A model generated the notes under the pieces. It was not told the DNA's origin. It did no database searches and saw nothing but the letters and a program-made list of their open reading frames with translations. Of a DNA stretch of 64,000 nt, positions 52,201 to 60,114 are shown one piece after another (positions within the stretch are counted from its first letter, which is position 1; each line of letters starts with the position of its first letter). Source of the DNA: Sipunculus nudus. Lineage: Eukaryota; Annelida; Sipuncula; Golfingiida; Sipunculidae. Where the stretch lies: assembly GCA_026874595.1 (NCBI GenBank), contig CM049309.1, positions 6,408,576 through 6,472,575 on the forward strand, read 5' to 3'. A program made the translations under genes and the position numbers.

Positions 52201-55200
52201 ATAAAATCTCAAGATACCCTTATGCCTTAAACAAGGATTGTAATATTCTGACATTTTCACCTTTCCAACGGAAAAGTATTAATCCAGGTTTGCCTTTCCG
52301 TAGAAAAAATTGTGTTTCCGCCTAAGATGCATCCTACCATCATAAAAACTTTCAGTGACACTCATTCGCTCAATGTAAACCTGAGTCTGTTATCTTACAT
52401 GTTATCCTACATGAACAATTGCTGGCAGAAAAGAACTTGTTTTCAATAGCAACACAGTTATATCAGAAACACGATTTTGCAGTGAAAAAAAACATGAAAA
52501 TATTAGAGATGGGACCTAAATGCTGAAAAGTATTATTTTTATTTCCAAATATAGGAAAAATAGGGATTTGATGGAAGAGTACCTGTAATATATCTCGTTA
52601 TTTGTGTTAATGGTTGCTACCACGGATCAGCAACTAATGTGGAAAACATAGGTGTTTATATTTCCAGTGGGTAGGTACATAATGAAAAATGCCTTTCCGT
52701 GCACGTGTTTGCCTTTCTAAAAGGTAATCAGAATACATAATCTTAAACCATTTTCTTTTCCACTGGGTTACCTTATATTCTTCAATAATCAAGAGACAGC
52801 GCCACTCTTGGCCCGACCGGAATATTGGCTTTCCATTTTAAAAGTGGAAATAGGATGAAAATGCTGGCGCAAACAAGTCTAGATGATACGGCGTATCTAA
52901 TATCATTATCTTTTAATAAATGAAAAGTGCTTTACAGTAGCACACAATATTAAGAGTAAATCAGATAAAATATTTGCTTATTACAATTTACCAAAATAGC
53001 ATGTTCGGTCAGTTTGTTAATCCGTTTCGTAAAAAGACAAAGCTGAAAGCAAGAAGATATATATGATTGATGCCTTTACTTTAAACTACGAAACGTAAAA
53101 TAAATAAGAGATAAACCTTTTCGCCCAATTAATTTATTAATTGAATTAAAATGATAAATAATTCTAGTGTTTGGACGAAAATGCGTGGTGAAAACAGTGG
53201 GAGAGCCCTCACGATCACCGTCAATATGATAAGTGTTTGTTTGGTCTTTTTTGGAGTAAGAATAAGAGTTGTTTGAATATTATGGAAATTCGAAGTATTA
53301 CTCTTGCTGTTATTATGTCTCCCTTCCCTTTGGGGGGGGGGGGGGGTGACATGGTGTTAAGACTATCGTCGTCGTCGTCCTTAGTTGTCGTTTATGTCAT
53401 TCCTTTTGAATGTGATAATTTTTTAACCACTTAATATTTTTTTTTCATAAAATTTCAAATTTCAATGTTTCTACCGACCTTTTGGAAGAGAGGGAAAAGC
53501 GGTGACCTTGACCTTCATCTTCAAGGTAAAAAAAGCCGAATTTCCCCTTAAATTTGATACACCAATGGTTTCAACCATGTTCTTGGATGAGTTCGAAAAC
53601 TGAGGCCTTGACATGGATTTTCAAGGCCTCAATCCGCGGAACTATTGCTCATTGTTTCTAGTATTTCTTATGAATGAGATAACTTTTGAAGCAATGCAAA
53701 TTCTTTCTCCAAATTTGATACGCAAGTGGTTTCAACTACTTCTTTGAAATTGTTCGGAAAATTCGTGACCTGGACCTTCATCTTTAAAAGTCAATCTTCA
53801 GAAAATTATATAGGATTTTGTAAGCCCAATAACTTTTGAAGAATTGCATATTTTTTTCTCTTATTTGAAATATCAAATGTTATAATCAAGTGTTTGAAAA
53901 CTTTGAAAACAAGGAATTCCATCCTCTGAACTGAGTCTTTAAGATCAATGGAAATAAATATTTTATGTTGACACCATATCTTTTGAGGAAGTGCATATTG
54001 TTTTTTTTTTTTTGTTTTTTTTTTTCTCAAATTTGGGGTTAGGGGACCAACGATGAGGGGAGGCTAAAGCAAACTCACTTTAGTTGTGTAATTATTGAAA
54101 GTGGCCAAGTTCCGATTATGGAGTCACATCCGTTTAAAGTAAGCATACAACATCACGATAATACCTTATACCTTCAAATTATTTTATCCAACCTAGAGAG
54201 CAACGATAGGTGTAAACTAATCAATTCCAGGTCTGGGTAAGTTTTAACTTATTCTAAAGAAAAATCTGATGCTTTAATAGGCTTGCTGATTCTAGAAAGA
54301 AAAAATATAAAACAGTTTTTTAGCTCAGCTGACTTTCAGTCATGCTGGGCTATAGCGATGGGTCTTTGTCCGGCGTCCTTCCGTCTGTCCGTCCGGCCGT
54401 CTGGCCGGCCGTCCGGCCGGCCGTCCGGCCGGCCGTCCGTCCGTTAGCAGGGCACAAATCGTAACCGTAGGGGCTAGGGCCATGAACCCTATGCAGTCTT
54501 AGAGGTTATAAAAAGATCTCCTTGCAAACCTGAAATTAGGTCACTGCGACCTATATTCTCGAAGTTATGGGGTGTGTTTGCACCCCCCAGAAATAACTCT
54601 TTGAGACAAAATTTTCATCCCAAACCTTCCATCTTTCACATACAGCTCACCTACCAACAGGGGAAGAACCATAATTTTTTTTAGGTCAAAAGGTCAAAGG
54701 TCAAGGTCAAAGGAGCCTCTTCTTTGAAAAGCCTGTGGATGCATTTTAAGCCAACCCTTTCATCCCAATTCTTTGATCTTTCACATATAGCTCACCTACT
54801 AAGTTTGAGAAGAATCCTATAGATTTTGAGGTCACAAGGTCAAAGGTCAGGGTCACAGGATCCACTTCTTTGAAAAGGTAGTGGACACATTTCAAGCTAG
54901 ACTTTTCATTCGAAACCTTCCAGCACTGATATCGCTTCTCTGCCAACAGGAGAAAAGACCTGTTGATTTTGAGGTCAAAGGTCAAGTTCACAGCACCCAC
55001 TTCTTGTGTGGAGTCATTTTCAGGCAAACTTTTCAATCTGTACCTTCCATCTGTCATATATGGCTTACCTACCAATAAGGGAAGAAGCCTATTGATGTTG
55101 AGGTCAAAAAGTCAAAGGTCAAGGTCACAATATTTAATTGTTCTAAATGCTTGTGAGCATATTTCAAGTGTAACTGTTCAACCCAAACCTTCAGTCTTTC

Positions 55201-57765
55201 ACATATGCCACATCTATGCATCACTCAGTTTGACTCAAACTTCATATTTATGGGTCTTTTTGCTTGAATAAATAACTTATTGATTTTGGGGTCAGCTGGT
55301 CAGCAGGTTAAAGGTTGCAGGTCAAAGTTATTCACCCATTGGTTGCCAAGTAATTACACCAGATTTAAGTGGTCAGTAGTTACCCATCATTTAGAAAGAA
55401 TCCAGTTGATATATGGGCAAAAGGCCAAGGTCATAGGTCAGGGATGTTCACAATTACTTATTTTATAGACCATCTCTAATTTTCTTGTATATATAACCAT
55501 CCCACTCCAGCTGGTACATCTCCCTGTGTGGCTGTAATTGTGAGTGACACTGGTGACATATGACTCCCTTTTGTATCAGCCTATTAAGTGATAAGGCTCA
55601 GTGATAAGTACCTCGTTACTTCATAACAAAAACACTGTTGTCAGAATGCTTCAGCCAGGCATTAAGACTATGAGAGTATAGTATTAAGGTTTAGCTACTG
55701 ATTTATAAGATGATGGGAACATTTTGCAGTTTATTTTATGGAATCCTAGCAATAAACTTAGTTTCCTAGATATCTGAATATTGTAATATATATCACCACA
55801 TATAAAAGCAAGTGTTTGTTCTCATAATATGTGGATGTGTACCTTGATTTAGGATGGCTTTTTGTTTTATTTCAAGACTCTTAGTCATGCTTTCTGCATT
55901 TCTTTTCTTTCAGGTTTGGCAGTTTACCTACCCTGCTGACCCCATTGAAAAGCAGAGTGATAATAAAAATATTGGACTTACACTTTTTTAAATTGCATAT
56001 CTATAAATCTGATATGAGGGCCTGGACATGCCTTTTGAATTATTTTGGGCATTTATTACTGGATAATTTGCCCCAAGTTTGGTCTCTCATTGGAGAATGT
56101 GGGATATCAAATGTCATACTTGTCAGAAATCCATTATGTCTGCCAGTTAGCCACCTTAGAAATTCTTTCTTCAGGGCAGTTTCAGTAATTTTTCTTTAAT
56201 GTTTGGTCCGATTTAGAGAATGTTTGTTGTCTGATTTCAGACTTGTCAGAAGTCCAATATGGCCACCAGGCAACCATCTTTTAATTCCTTTTGATCATAT
56301 TATCTCAAGAACAGTTAAAGTGAATGCAGTTGGATGTATATTTATGTAATCTTGTAAAGGATTGGGTCAAATATTTCTGAATAAATATTACCATCATTTA
56401 TAAAAGTGCATTACAGTTGGCTTGTATTGAATAAAAATTCATACAGAAGCACATGTTTCTCAATAATTCTTGCATGTATTTCCTTGATTTTTGCTATATA
56501 TTTTGATCTTATTATTTGCCCTTTGTGGTGTTCCTTTTGAGACTCACAGGTTTCTAGCAAGCTGTTGGAATAGTTCCTGATAGCTTAACAATCATGCATT
56601 TTCCTCAGACCATCAATTCACTGTGTTTTAACCAGACATAGGTGATATATATTTCTGTTGTCATAGAAAATTTTCAACAAATTGGCAAATTGGTTCTTCA
56701 AAATTTGACTGGAAGTTGTGAATCTCAGTCCATGATGTCACAGGTCATGCTTGGCAGCTGAGCGTCATGACCCATGGGTCACTTGTTTTAATTTTGAAAC
56801 ACATCAGGGTATACGACTATGAAAAGTCAACAGTATAGGTTGAATCAGAACCAGCTATGCTTCTGTGTGTTTATATATGATTATACCCTATAAGTCGGTT
56901 TAAATAAAACTGAGGTATTGTTGGGACCATATGGTTAAAGAGATCACTGCAATTGACTATGATTGTACTTGATGGCATTATATGAGCTATATCGTATATT
57001 ACAAACTAGACATCTGCATTCTGTGGAATGCATGCAGCCTCCACCATGTGGGGGTTACTATTATAGGATGCCTCCAAAAGCGGTGTTTGCATTCACGTAT
57101 TCGGCCCATATTTCTCGGGTCATTCATCCAAAGTGACTGTACATGTGTGACTATTGCTTGATGATTTTATGTGCCGGATTCAAAATGAAATGTAACCGAT
57201 TATTCATTGACCGACTCCCGAAAAGCCCTGATATTATCATAAGATTCTGTTCATGATTGCGTGGGTTATATTGTGAACAAACACACAAACAAACACACAC
57301 ATTGAGAACCTTAGGGGCGAATAGACTTATGGTAGAGACATATATCATTCATTTTATTGAGTATGTTATCTTCAATAGAAAGTGCCATCAACCGACCATG
57401 CATAAACACATAGGGAAGTAGACCGGCAAACCGGTAATGCTAATAAGATTTACGGGTGCTATAGCTATATCGCTATATTAGAAAACCTGGGACAGGAACT
57501 GCCACCTGGCGGCAAATGATATAACTAATGTATGGTTCCTCAATCGTGACGCTGTGTTAGTATATGAGCCAGCACAGAAGCTCTGGACACCGTTAAGATG
57601 CTCGAGACTTTGAATTACGTTTTGTGTTATATATCTGAGTATGGGATCCTGATTGTAAGTACGTGATAAAGTGTTTTAATTCTTTTTAATGCAGACATAT
57701 TGAAGAATGAAGTAACAGAAGAATCTAAGAGCGGAGATGGGAAAAGTAATACAGATCTCCTCGCG
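19052..57765 (+). CDS. Split gene for a secreted Lys/Glu-rich coiled-coil protein (7 exons, 3' end uncertain)
   Basis: Joined exons 19052-19121, 31696-31721, 32481-32501, 40535-40555, 45554-45727, 48528-48588 and 57695-57765 give 444 nt, or 148 codons without a stop. Every internal border is AG/GT with good consensus (gtaagt, gtaggt, gtatgt, gtatgt, gtaaat, gtaagt, gtaagt), and the phases agree at every junction (1,0,0,0,0,1,0). The product has a signal peptide (residues 1-19), an Asn/Lys-rich linker, a coiled coil (about residues 40-75), a Lys/Glu/Gln/Thr/Ser-rich stretch with one N-glycosylation sequon (NQT, residue 72), a short hydrophobic patch (IPIFPGLTP), a second short helix with a/d hydrophobics (about residues 98-116), and an acidic tail. 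Family unknown: no enzyme motif and no cysteine in the mature part. It is probably extracellular and self-associating, which is inference. The gene may end at 61575 or run past the window. Confidence 0.8.
20100..20420 (+). repeat. Dispersed repeat R3, copy a
   Basis: Shares TGGAATGCA.GCA, CATTCATGCATAAGTGACTGTACAT-like and GATTGCGTG..TTGTGAAC blocks, in order, with 57000-57280. Confidence 0.55.
20725..21260 (+). repeat. Dispersed repeat family R1, copy b (longest)
   Basis: Begins AAAGGTGCCCATTCACCTAC. It contains TATGAACTTGTTTACCAACA, GACAAACGGGAAAA, CTAAGGTGG, GACTTGCTGC, GGCGGGCCCCCATAT and AAACAAAACAAGCAGC, and ends near CCCCTATAAGCTTT. Confidence 0.7.
21800..22140 (+). repeat. Dispersed repeat family R1, copy c
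   Basis: Starts AAAGCCAGCTCTTCACCTAT and shares GGCCCCCACATGTTATAAAC and CCCCTCATAAGCTTTT with copies b and d. It lies directly downstream of copy b, possibly a nested or tandem insertion. A GC-rich CCGCCCGCG tract at 21624-21745 separates them. Confidence 0.6.
23530..23830. repeat. CpG-rich tract with recurrent ACGGT / CCGGT motifs
   Basis: ACGGT or its complement recurs more than ten times in 300 bp, among CCCGGTTTTGCGTCCCGG-like palindromic pieces. This CpG-rich patch contrasts sharply with the AT-rich flanks. It may be a very diverged minisatellite or an unmethylated regulatory island. Confidence 0.5.
25273..25319. repeat. TA microsatellite
   Basis: Uninterrupted (TA)n of about 46 bp. 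Confidence 0.95.
26270..27600 (+). repeat. Dispersed repeat with internal units and the GGTGGCGCCACC palindrome
   Basis: Units recur about every 130-300 bp, sharing TATCTCGGCAGTGGTTTGAC, TTTTGCATG.GTATA, ATCCAT..TAGTA and the 12-bp palindrome GGTGGCGCCACC (near 26540, 26670, 26798, 27306). Structural repeat; no coding frame. Confidence 0.65.
27775..27975. repeat. Imperfect TAC/ATT trinucleotide tract
   Basis: About 200 bp of (TAC)n with TTC/TGC variants, passing into (TAA)n. A smaller relative lies at 26040-26085. Confidence 0.9.
28140..28600 (+). repeat. Dispersed repeat R4, copy a, with GCCTTTCCG hairpins
   Basis: Collinear with 52225-52690: CCAACGGAAAGGCATT, TTTGCCTTTCCG, AAGATGCATCCTAC.ATCAT, TCAGAAACACGATT and CTAATGTG.AAAAC. 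The tandem CGGAAAGGCATTT / GCCTTTCCG pieces at 28170-28248 form nested hairpins. Confidence 0.7.
31270..31640 (+). repeat. Dispersed repeat family R1, copy d
   Basis: Starts AAAGGTGCCCAATCATCGAC and follows copy b block by block to AAGGTCAGATAGAT. It ends about 55 bp before the acceptor of exon 2. Confidence 0.7.
31696..31721 (+). CDS. Exon 2: hydrophilic linker (26 nt)
   Basis: The acceptor is gttcatttcag and the donor gtaggt. With the carried base A it encodes SGNENNKKE, a short charged linker just after the predicted signal cleavage site. The KK pair could be a dibasic processing site, but nothing else supports that. Entry phase 1, exit phase 0. A second GT after gaggtag (31726) would break the frame. 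Confidence 0.75.
31722..32480 (+). other. Intron 2 (759 bp)
   Basis: gtaggt..gacag. Mostly taken up by the minisatellite at 31965-32245; nothing else recognisable. Confidence 0.75.
31965..32245. repeat. 24-bp minisatellite (about 11-12 units)
   Basis: The unit is GTAACCAGTGTCTGTAATGA plus AAAT, with point variants and one +3 unit. Because 24 is a multiple of 3, the reverse strand stays open for 161 codons with repeating DTGYIFIT. That frame sits inside intron 2 and is a by-product of the repeat. Confidence 0.93.
32481..32501 (+). CDS. Exon 3: 21-nt microexon encoding one coiled-coil heptad
   Basis: The acceptor is cttcgtctgacag and the donor gtatgt. It encodes METLSQK, with Leu at heptad position d. 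It is phase 0 at both ends, so skipping it would shorten the coiled coil by exactly one heptad without shifting frame. It lies between a 759-bp and an 8,033-bp intron. Confidence 0.75.
34985..35110 (-). mobile_element. PIF/Harbinger-like MITE fragment, copy 2
   Basis: Matches the reverse complement of the right end of copy 59819-60114: GTATGGTTCTCAG.CACTTTTT, GTGCGGGCGGGCG, TTTTTTGTATGTTTCGAT and GGGAAAAGCATG.TAGTAAC. The outer GGCC end is lost. Confidence 0.65.
35370..35480. repeat. Degenerate ACTCG-rich tract
   Basis: GACTCGCA, ACTCGAAGG and ACTCGAAC-type words recur, resembling in complement the GAGTCC-rich tract at 38700-39130. Confidence 0.45.
38042..38103. repeat. TA microsatellite
   Basis: About 62 bp of perfect TA. 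Confidence 0.97.
38700..39130. repeat. Degenerate GAGTCC/AAGTCC tract
   Basis: Two GAGTCC-dense blocks (38705-38760 and 38975-39125) are built of words such as TCCGAGTCC, AAGTCCGAG and GGACTTGAGTCC, on both strands, around a less repetitive middle. Could be the ends of an old foldback element. Confidence 0.45.
39169..39520. mobile_element. PIF/Harbinger-like MITE, copy 3 (degraded)
   Basis: The left end GGGCAAAGAAAATAAAAGG, then GGTATGGTTCTCAGGCACCG, and right inner TIR GTGCCCGAGAACCAAACC match copies 1 and 4. The right terminal GGCC is replaced by a long G run (about 39523-39537). Confidence 0.7.
40236..40410. mobile_element. Degraded MITE with CTTGCTTAACGACCACC-like ends
   Basis: AATACCTTGCTTAACAGCCACC recurs internally as AACCTTGCTTAGACGACCACC, and the right end is ATTTACTGTA. 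This resembles CAGTAAAACCTCGCTTA mariner-type ends. A TA microsatellite (40410-40456) follows. Confidence 0.4.
40535..40555 (+). CDS. Exon 4: second 21-nt heptad microexon
   Basis: A long T-rich tract ending in ttatttgtag precedes it and the donor is gtatgt, the same as for exon 3. It encodes LAKLRGM, with Leu at positions a and d. It is phase 0 at both ends and the same length as exon 3. The a/d register runs on without a break from exon 3 and into exon 5. Confidence 0.75.
41757..44050 (+). mobile_element. AGGTCA-unit repeat (R5), near-full-length copy a
   Basis: Starts TTAGCTCAGCTGACTTTCAG, then the CGTCCGTC-rich head, GTTAGCAGGGCACAAATCGT and ACCTGAAATTAGGTCACTGC. Degenerate ~170-bp units each carry AAGGTCAAAGGTCA and CTTTCACATA..GC..ACCTACC. 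A unique 3' part ends CAGCTGAGCGTCATGACC..GGGTCACTTGTTT. Almost collinear with 54316-56789. No transposase or reverse transcriptase frame, so non-autonomous. The terminal hairpin before CTTGTTT recalls Helitron ends, but this is only a guess. Confidence 0.75.
45360..45450. repeat. Compound TA/GA microsatellite
   Basis: (TA)n to about 45410, then about 40 bp of (GA)n, ending roughly 100 bp before the exon 5 acceptor. Confidence 0.95.
45554..45727 (+). CDS. Exon 5: coiled coil plus Lys/Glu-rich region (174 nt)
   Basis: The acceptor is cttttaatacag and the donor AAG/gtaaat. It encodes 58 residues, starting LNNLGDR, VEQAKSA, L. These continue the heptads of exons 3-4 with L, L, V, A, L at a/d. 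A polar stretch rich in E, K, T, N and Q follows, including a KK pair and the sequon NQT. Next come the hydrophobic segment IPIFPGLTP and the start of a second helix, EEIRDLK. An internal GT (gtaagg at 45603) could give a shorter exon, but it breaks the frame. The base composition is less AT-rich than the flanking introns, as expected for real coding sequence. Confidence 0.85.
46985..47220 (+). repeat. Dispersed repeat R6, copy a
   Basis: Its 3' part (GGGGCTGCCATTTTGCGTA, CTAAAACC.GGAT.TCA, ATGTCGAAAT.A.GGATACA) is collinear with 59475-59580. Confidence 0.55.
48212..48375. mobile_element. Small foldback element
   Basis: The inverted ends are CCTGTTGCAATAA..GACTTAAG and, reversed, GTGTTGCAATAAGGTGACTTAAG. 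It is about 160 bp with no coding capacity and lies 150 bp upstream of exon 6. Confidence 0.5.
48528..48588 (+). CDS. Exon 6: second amphipathic helix (61 nt)
   Basis: The acceptor is ctcacattttag and the donor gtaagt. It encodes EMREQLAEMK, then AAEDKEADNK, plus one base. With the last residues of exon 5 it forms a helix with I/L/M/L/M on one face. Entry phase 0, exit phase 1. A degenerate GAGTACGTG-rich tract follows just after the donor. Confidence 0.82.
48600..48850. repeat. Degenerate GAGTACGTGGGCG tract
   Basis: GCGAGTACGTG, GGCGTGGGCG, GAGAGTACGTAAG, GTACGTTA, GCGTCAGCGAGTACGTGGGC and two copies of CTCTGGAGGATATG. An old minisatellite that begins only a few bases after the exon 6 donor. 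Confidence 0.6.
49046..49740 (+). mobile_element. AGGTCA-unit repeat (R5 subfamily), truncated copy
   Basis: Starts TTTTTAGCTCAGCTGACTG, with the CGTCCGTC head, GTTAGCAGGGCAAAAATCGT and ACCTGAAATTAGGTCACTGC. The short C tract seen in other copies is expanded here to about 15 C (49269-49284). It contains AAGTGGTGGCGCCACTT and ends in AAGGTCAAAGGTCAAGGTCA, directly abutting the next copy. Confidence 0.7.
49741..51158 (+). mobile_element. AGGTCA-unit repeat (R5 subfamily), longer copy
   Basis: A second head (TTTTAGCTCAGCTGACTG) is followed by GGTGGCGCCACCTG at 50079-50092 and several AGGTCAAAGGTCAAG units. The end is CATCTGAGCGTCGAGGCCCATGAG, then a T run, the counterpart of the CAGCTGAGCGTCATGACC end of the long copies. 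Confidence 0.68.
51870..52030. repeat. Inverted repeat around a short spacer
   Basis: CGCTTTAAGGTAAATGCCTCCTTA (about 51879-51902) matches in inverse TAAGGAGGTCTCGACCTTAACGCA (about 52000-52022) with a few mismatches. Probably a small foldback element. Confidence 0.45.
52225..52690 (+). repeat. Dispersed repeat R4, copy b
   Basis: Collinear partner of 28140-28600, same orientation, in intron 6. It has one fewer GCCTTTCCG unit. Confidence 0.7.
53450..54040 (+). repeat. Tandem units with GTGACCTTGACCTTCATCTT
   Basis: Three to four units of about 110-150 bp share CTCAAATTTGATAC, CAA.TG.TTCAACCA, GTTCGAAAAC and TGACCTTGACCTTCATCTTC. Same unit type as 63050-63550. Confidence 0.6.
54316..56789 (+). 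mobile_element. AGGTCA-unit repeat (R5), near-full-length copy b
   Basis: Very similar to 41757-44050 throughout, same orientation. It has one extra ~180-bp AGGTCA unit (about 54690-54870) and an expanded GGCCGGCCGTCC head (54369-54444). It ends in the same GGGTCACTTGTTTT. Confidence 0.78.
57000..57280 (+). repeat. Dispersed repeat R3, copy b
   Basis: Collinear with 20100-20420, including AAGTGACTGTACAT and ATGATTGCGTGGGTTATATT. It lies in intron 6, just upstream of exon 7. Confidence 0.55.
57695..57765 (+). CDS. Exon 7: acidic/polar tail (71 nt)
   Basis: The acceptor is tttttaatgcag and the donor gtaagt. With the carried G it encodes 24 residues, DILKNEVTEE, SKSGDGKSNT, DLLA, again Lys/Glu/Ser-rich. 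Exit phase 0. No stop is reached, so at least one more exon is required. Confidence 0.8.
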
Positions 57766-58042
57766 GTAAGTGCTACTACAGGATGTAAAGCAGTACCAGT
57801 TTTTGTTAGAGAGGCTACGATTAGGGTATACTCAGCGTCAGAGTGCCTTTACATCCTTCAAGGACGACCGCACTGTTAGGCATTATAAGGGTGCAAATAA
57901 TTTCCTCATTTTTGACAACGCATCAGGACCTACAAGAACGCTGTCACTTGACATAAACCAGACCAATCGTTAGCTTTTTAGTGTGTACTTTCTTACAACA
58001 CCTACCACTTGCGAGAAAATTTCCTTTTTATCTCATCATATA

Positions 58043-58463
58043 CTGTGGTTGACTTCATATTCGCGAGGCTGAAATTTTGCGATTTTTCAATTTTTAATGT
58101 TTCGCGAGGGTTTCATTTTCGCGTTCTCACCAGAACTCAAATATTTGGAAGCCATACCTATGTGTGTTATAAAATGAGAATAAGTCATGAGTTTGTGATA
58201 TTTTTCTCATATAACGATGGGCCCGAACACAAAGCACAGGTAGTTAAGTTCAAATTAAGGGGAACGTTTTCCCTATACCTGCATGGACGTAACTTATAAT
58301 AACAATTCTCATTGTTCTAATCTATTCCAATACAAATATTGGCTACATTAAATAAGGACGTAATCCATTGGCCAATTATTCCCGAGGGTTTCATTTTCGC
58401 GATTATTTCCCATTCGCGAATATCGCGAAATTAAAACCCTCGCGAACATAAAGGCAACCACAG
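58043..58463. mobile_element. TIR element with CTGTGGTTG ends and TA flanks
   Basis: The left end CTGTGGTTGACTTCATATTC, then GCGAGG, is matched in inverse by CCTCGCGAACATAAAGGCAA, then CCACAG, with TA on both sides (58041-58042, 58464-58465). TTCGCGA-rich subterminal repeats (GAGGGTTTCATTTTCGCG at both ends). 421 bp without a transposase: a Tc1/mariner-type MITE is likely. Confidence 0.65.
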
Positions 58464-59474
58464 TATGTAAATCTCCTTTGTATGTGTTTTTTGAATTTCT
58501 GCCCGCATGAATCGTATGGATTATATGACGGCGGCCAACTTGCACGCGATACAAGAAATGATTCGTTATCATAGAGACGCATTTTCAGTTTGGTTTGTGG
58601 CCTAATGGTAAGAATATTGACTGTTTACCATGGTATCACTGCAACAAGATCGATTGCCTTACCATACACTCCCCAGTTTGGCTTGCATCACAACCCAAGT
58701 TAAGCTAACCAGTCAAATAATAATGTCTACTGAGTCGTGTATTTAGGGCTATTTTTAAGACATAATGTTACAGAGTAATTTTTTTAATCGAATAATGTTA
58801 TCACAAAAATGACATCCGCCTTGTGCATGCACTTGAGCTGATTAATCACTTGGCATTTTGTTATCTTTCCTTTCACATTGTACTGCCCTGAAACAACTTT
58901 TCCTGATCACTTCCCACTAGAGGATGACCGCGAAATATATTGATGTCCCATCCGTTTTGAATAATACACGATGGGGTTTAAAAAAGAGTTGCTCGTATTC
59001 ATGAAGCTACAGCTCCTTTATGCCAGCTCCTTTATTAATTATAAACACCCCCATTGAACCAATCAACGTACTCGCGTTCGCTGCCTGTACGTACTGAGCA
59101 AAACAAATCTGGTGGAATATCCAGGTCAACGATTGTTATCGAGATTCTGAAAGCCATATAAAGTCTTGTATAGCTAACCAGCTTCTGATGCACATGTTAT
59201 TTTTTATACACCCTTTGAGCACTTCCAACTTCTGTTTACGTTTCTAGTGTTTCGTTTCACTAGCTGTTTTGCTTTTTGGTCCAATCACCTGCCTGCTTCC
59301 TACTATAATATGAGGATTCGGACGTGGTAAAAAAAGGCGTTATTCCGCGCTAGGATTTGCTAATACACTTTCATTTACAACCAAAATCTCTCTGTAAATA
59401 GGTTATAACCCGGTAGCTGTCCTTGGAATACTTTACAATTCATGGCGTAACCCCGCGCCCTCTTTAACCTTGAC

Positions 59475-59600
59475 AGGTTTGTGTCTCCAGTTTCTCCAAA
59501 CTGCTAATTGGAGCTGCCATATTGCGTTACACACTAAAACCCGGATATCACAGGTCCAATGTCGAAATCAGGGATACATGTATACCATTATTTTTATTAT
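59475..59600 (+). repeat. Dispersed repeat R6, copy b
   Basis: Shares GGAGCTGCCATATTGCGT, ACTAAAACCCGGAT and ATGTCGAAATCAGGGATACA with 47120-47205. Confidence 0.55.
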
Positions 59601-59818
59601 TCATGGAATAACTGGCAGAGCGGCCACGTACAGTATATCGCACAGCAGGTAGATGTATCTGGGAGCGTAGAATAGCGAGATTCTTGTTAAAAGGAGGAAG
59701 ACCCGGATGTATCCAGGTGAAAGTAAGATAAAGGCTGAAAAGTGTCATTATTGGATTTGTAAATTTCTAACACTGAAAGGCTCCGAATCGCCCGAGATTT
59801 CCGTATTTCATTATATTA

Positions 59819-60114
59819 GGCCAAAAAAAATAAAAGGTATGGTTCGCAGGCACCGCCCGCATCAATTTTAAACCCATTTTTGAGCTGCAGCCGCTCAGAC
59901 ATTTCTTTCAAAAAGATAAATTCATACAATTTCCTTTGTTATTTAGTGCTATTACTTGTTAAGCAAAATAAATCTGTTACTAGCATGCTTTTCCCTTATC
60001 ATTTAACATTTTTATCGAAACATACAAAAAATAAAAAATAAAAAAAACCCGCCCGCCCGCATTGATTTCTGAAAAAAAGTGCCTGAGAACCATACCTTTT
60101 TTTTTATTTTGGCC
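59819..60114. mobile_element. PIF/Harbinger-like MITE, copy 4
   Basis: Starts GGCCAAAAAAAATAAAAGG and ends TTTTATTTTGGCC, with inner GGCACCGCCCGCATCA / CCCGCCCGCATTGA. TTA flanks both sides (59816-59818, 60115-60117), so it has a 3-bp TWA target duplication like copy 1. Confidence 0.8.

Larger units (their letters stand above)
48589..57694 (+). other. Intron 6 (9.1 kb)
   Basis: gtaagt..atgcag. Mostly repeats: a degenerate tract, two head-containing R5 copies, R4 copy b, a related AGGTCA tract, R5 copy b and R3 copy b. 51160-51860 and 52740-53450 show only C/G runs (51570-51585, 53332-53346) and a (GTC)n patch near 53368. Confidence 0.7.

Noticed and set aside
42229-55271. Open frames of about 100 codons at 42229-42543 and 54963-55271 that resemble each other
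   Set aside because: Both lie in R5 repeat copies and match because the repeat DNA matches; translated AGGTCA units, not a protein.
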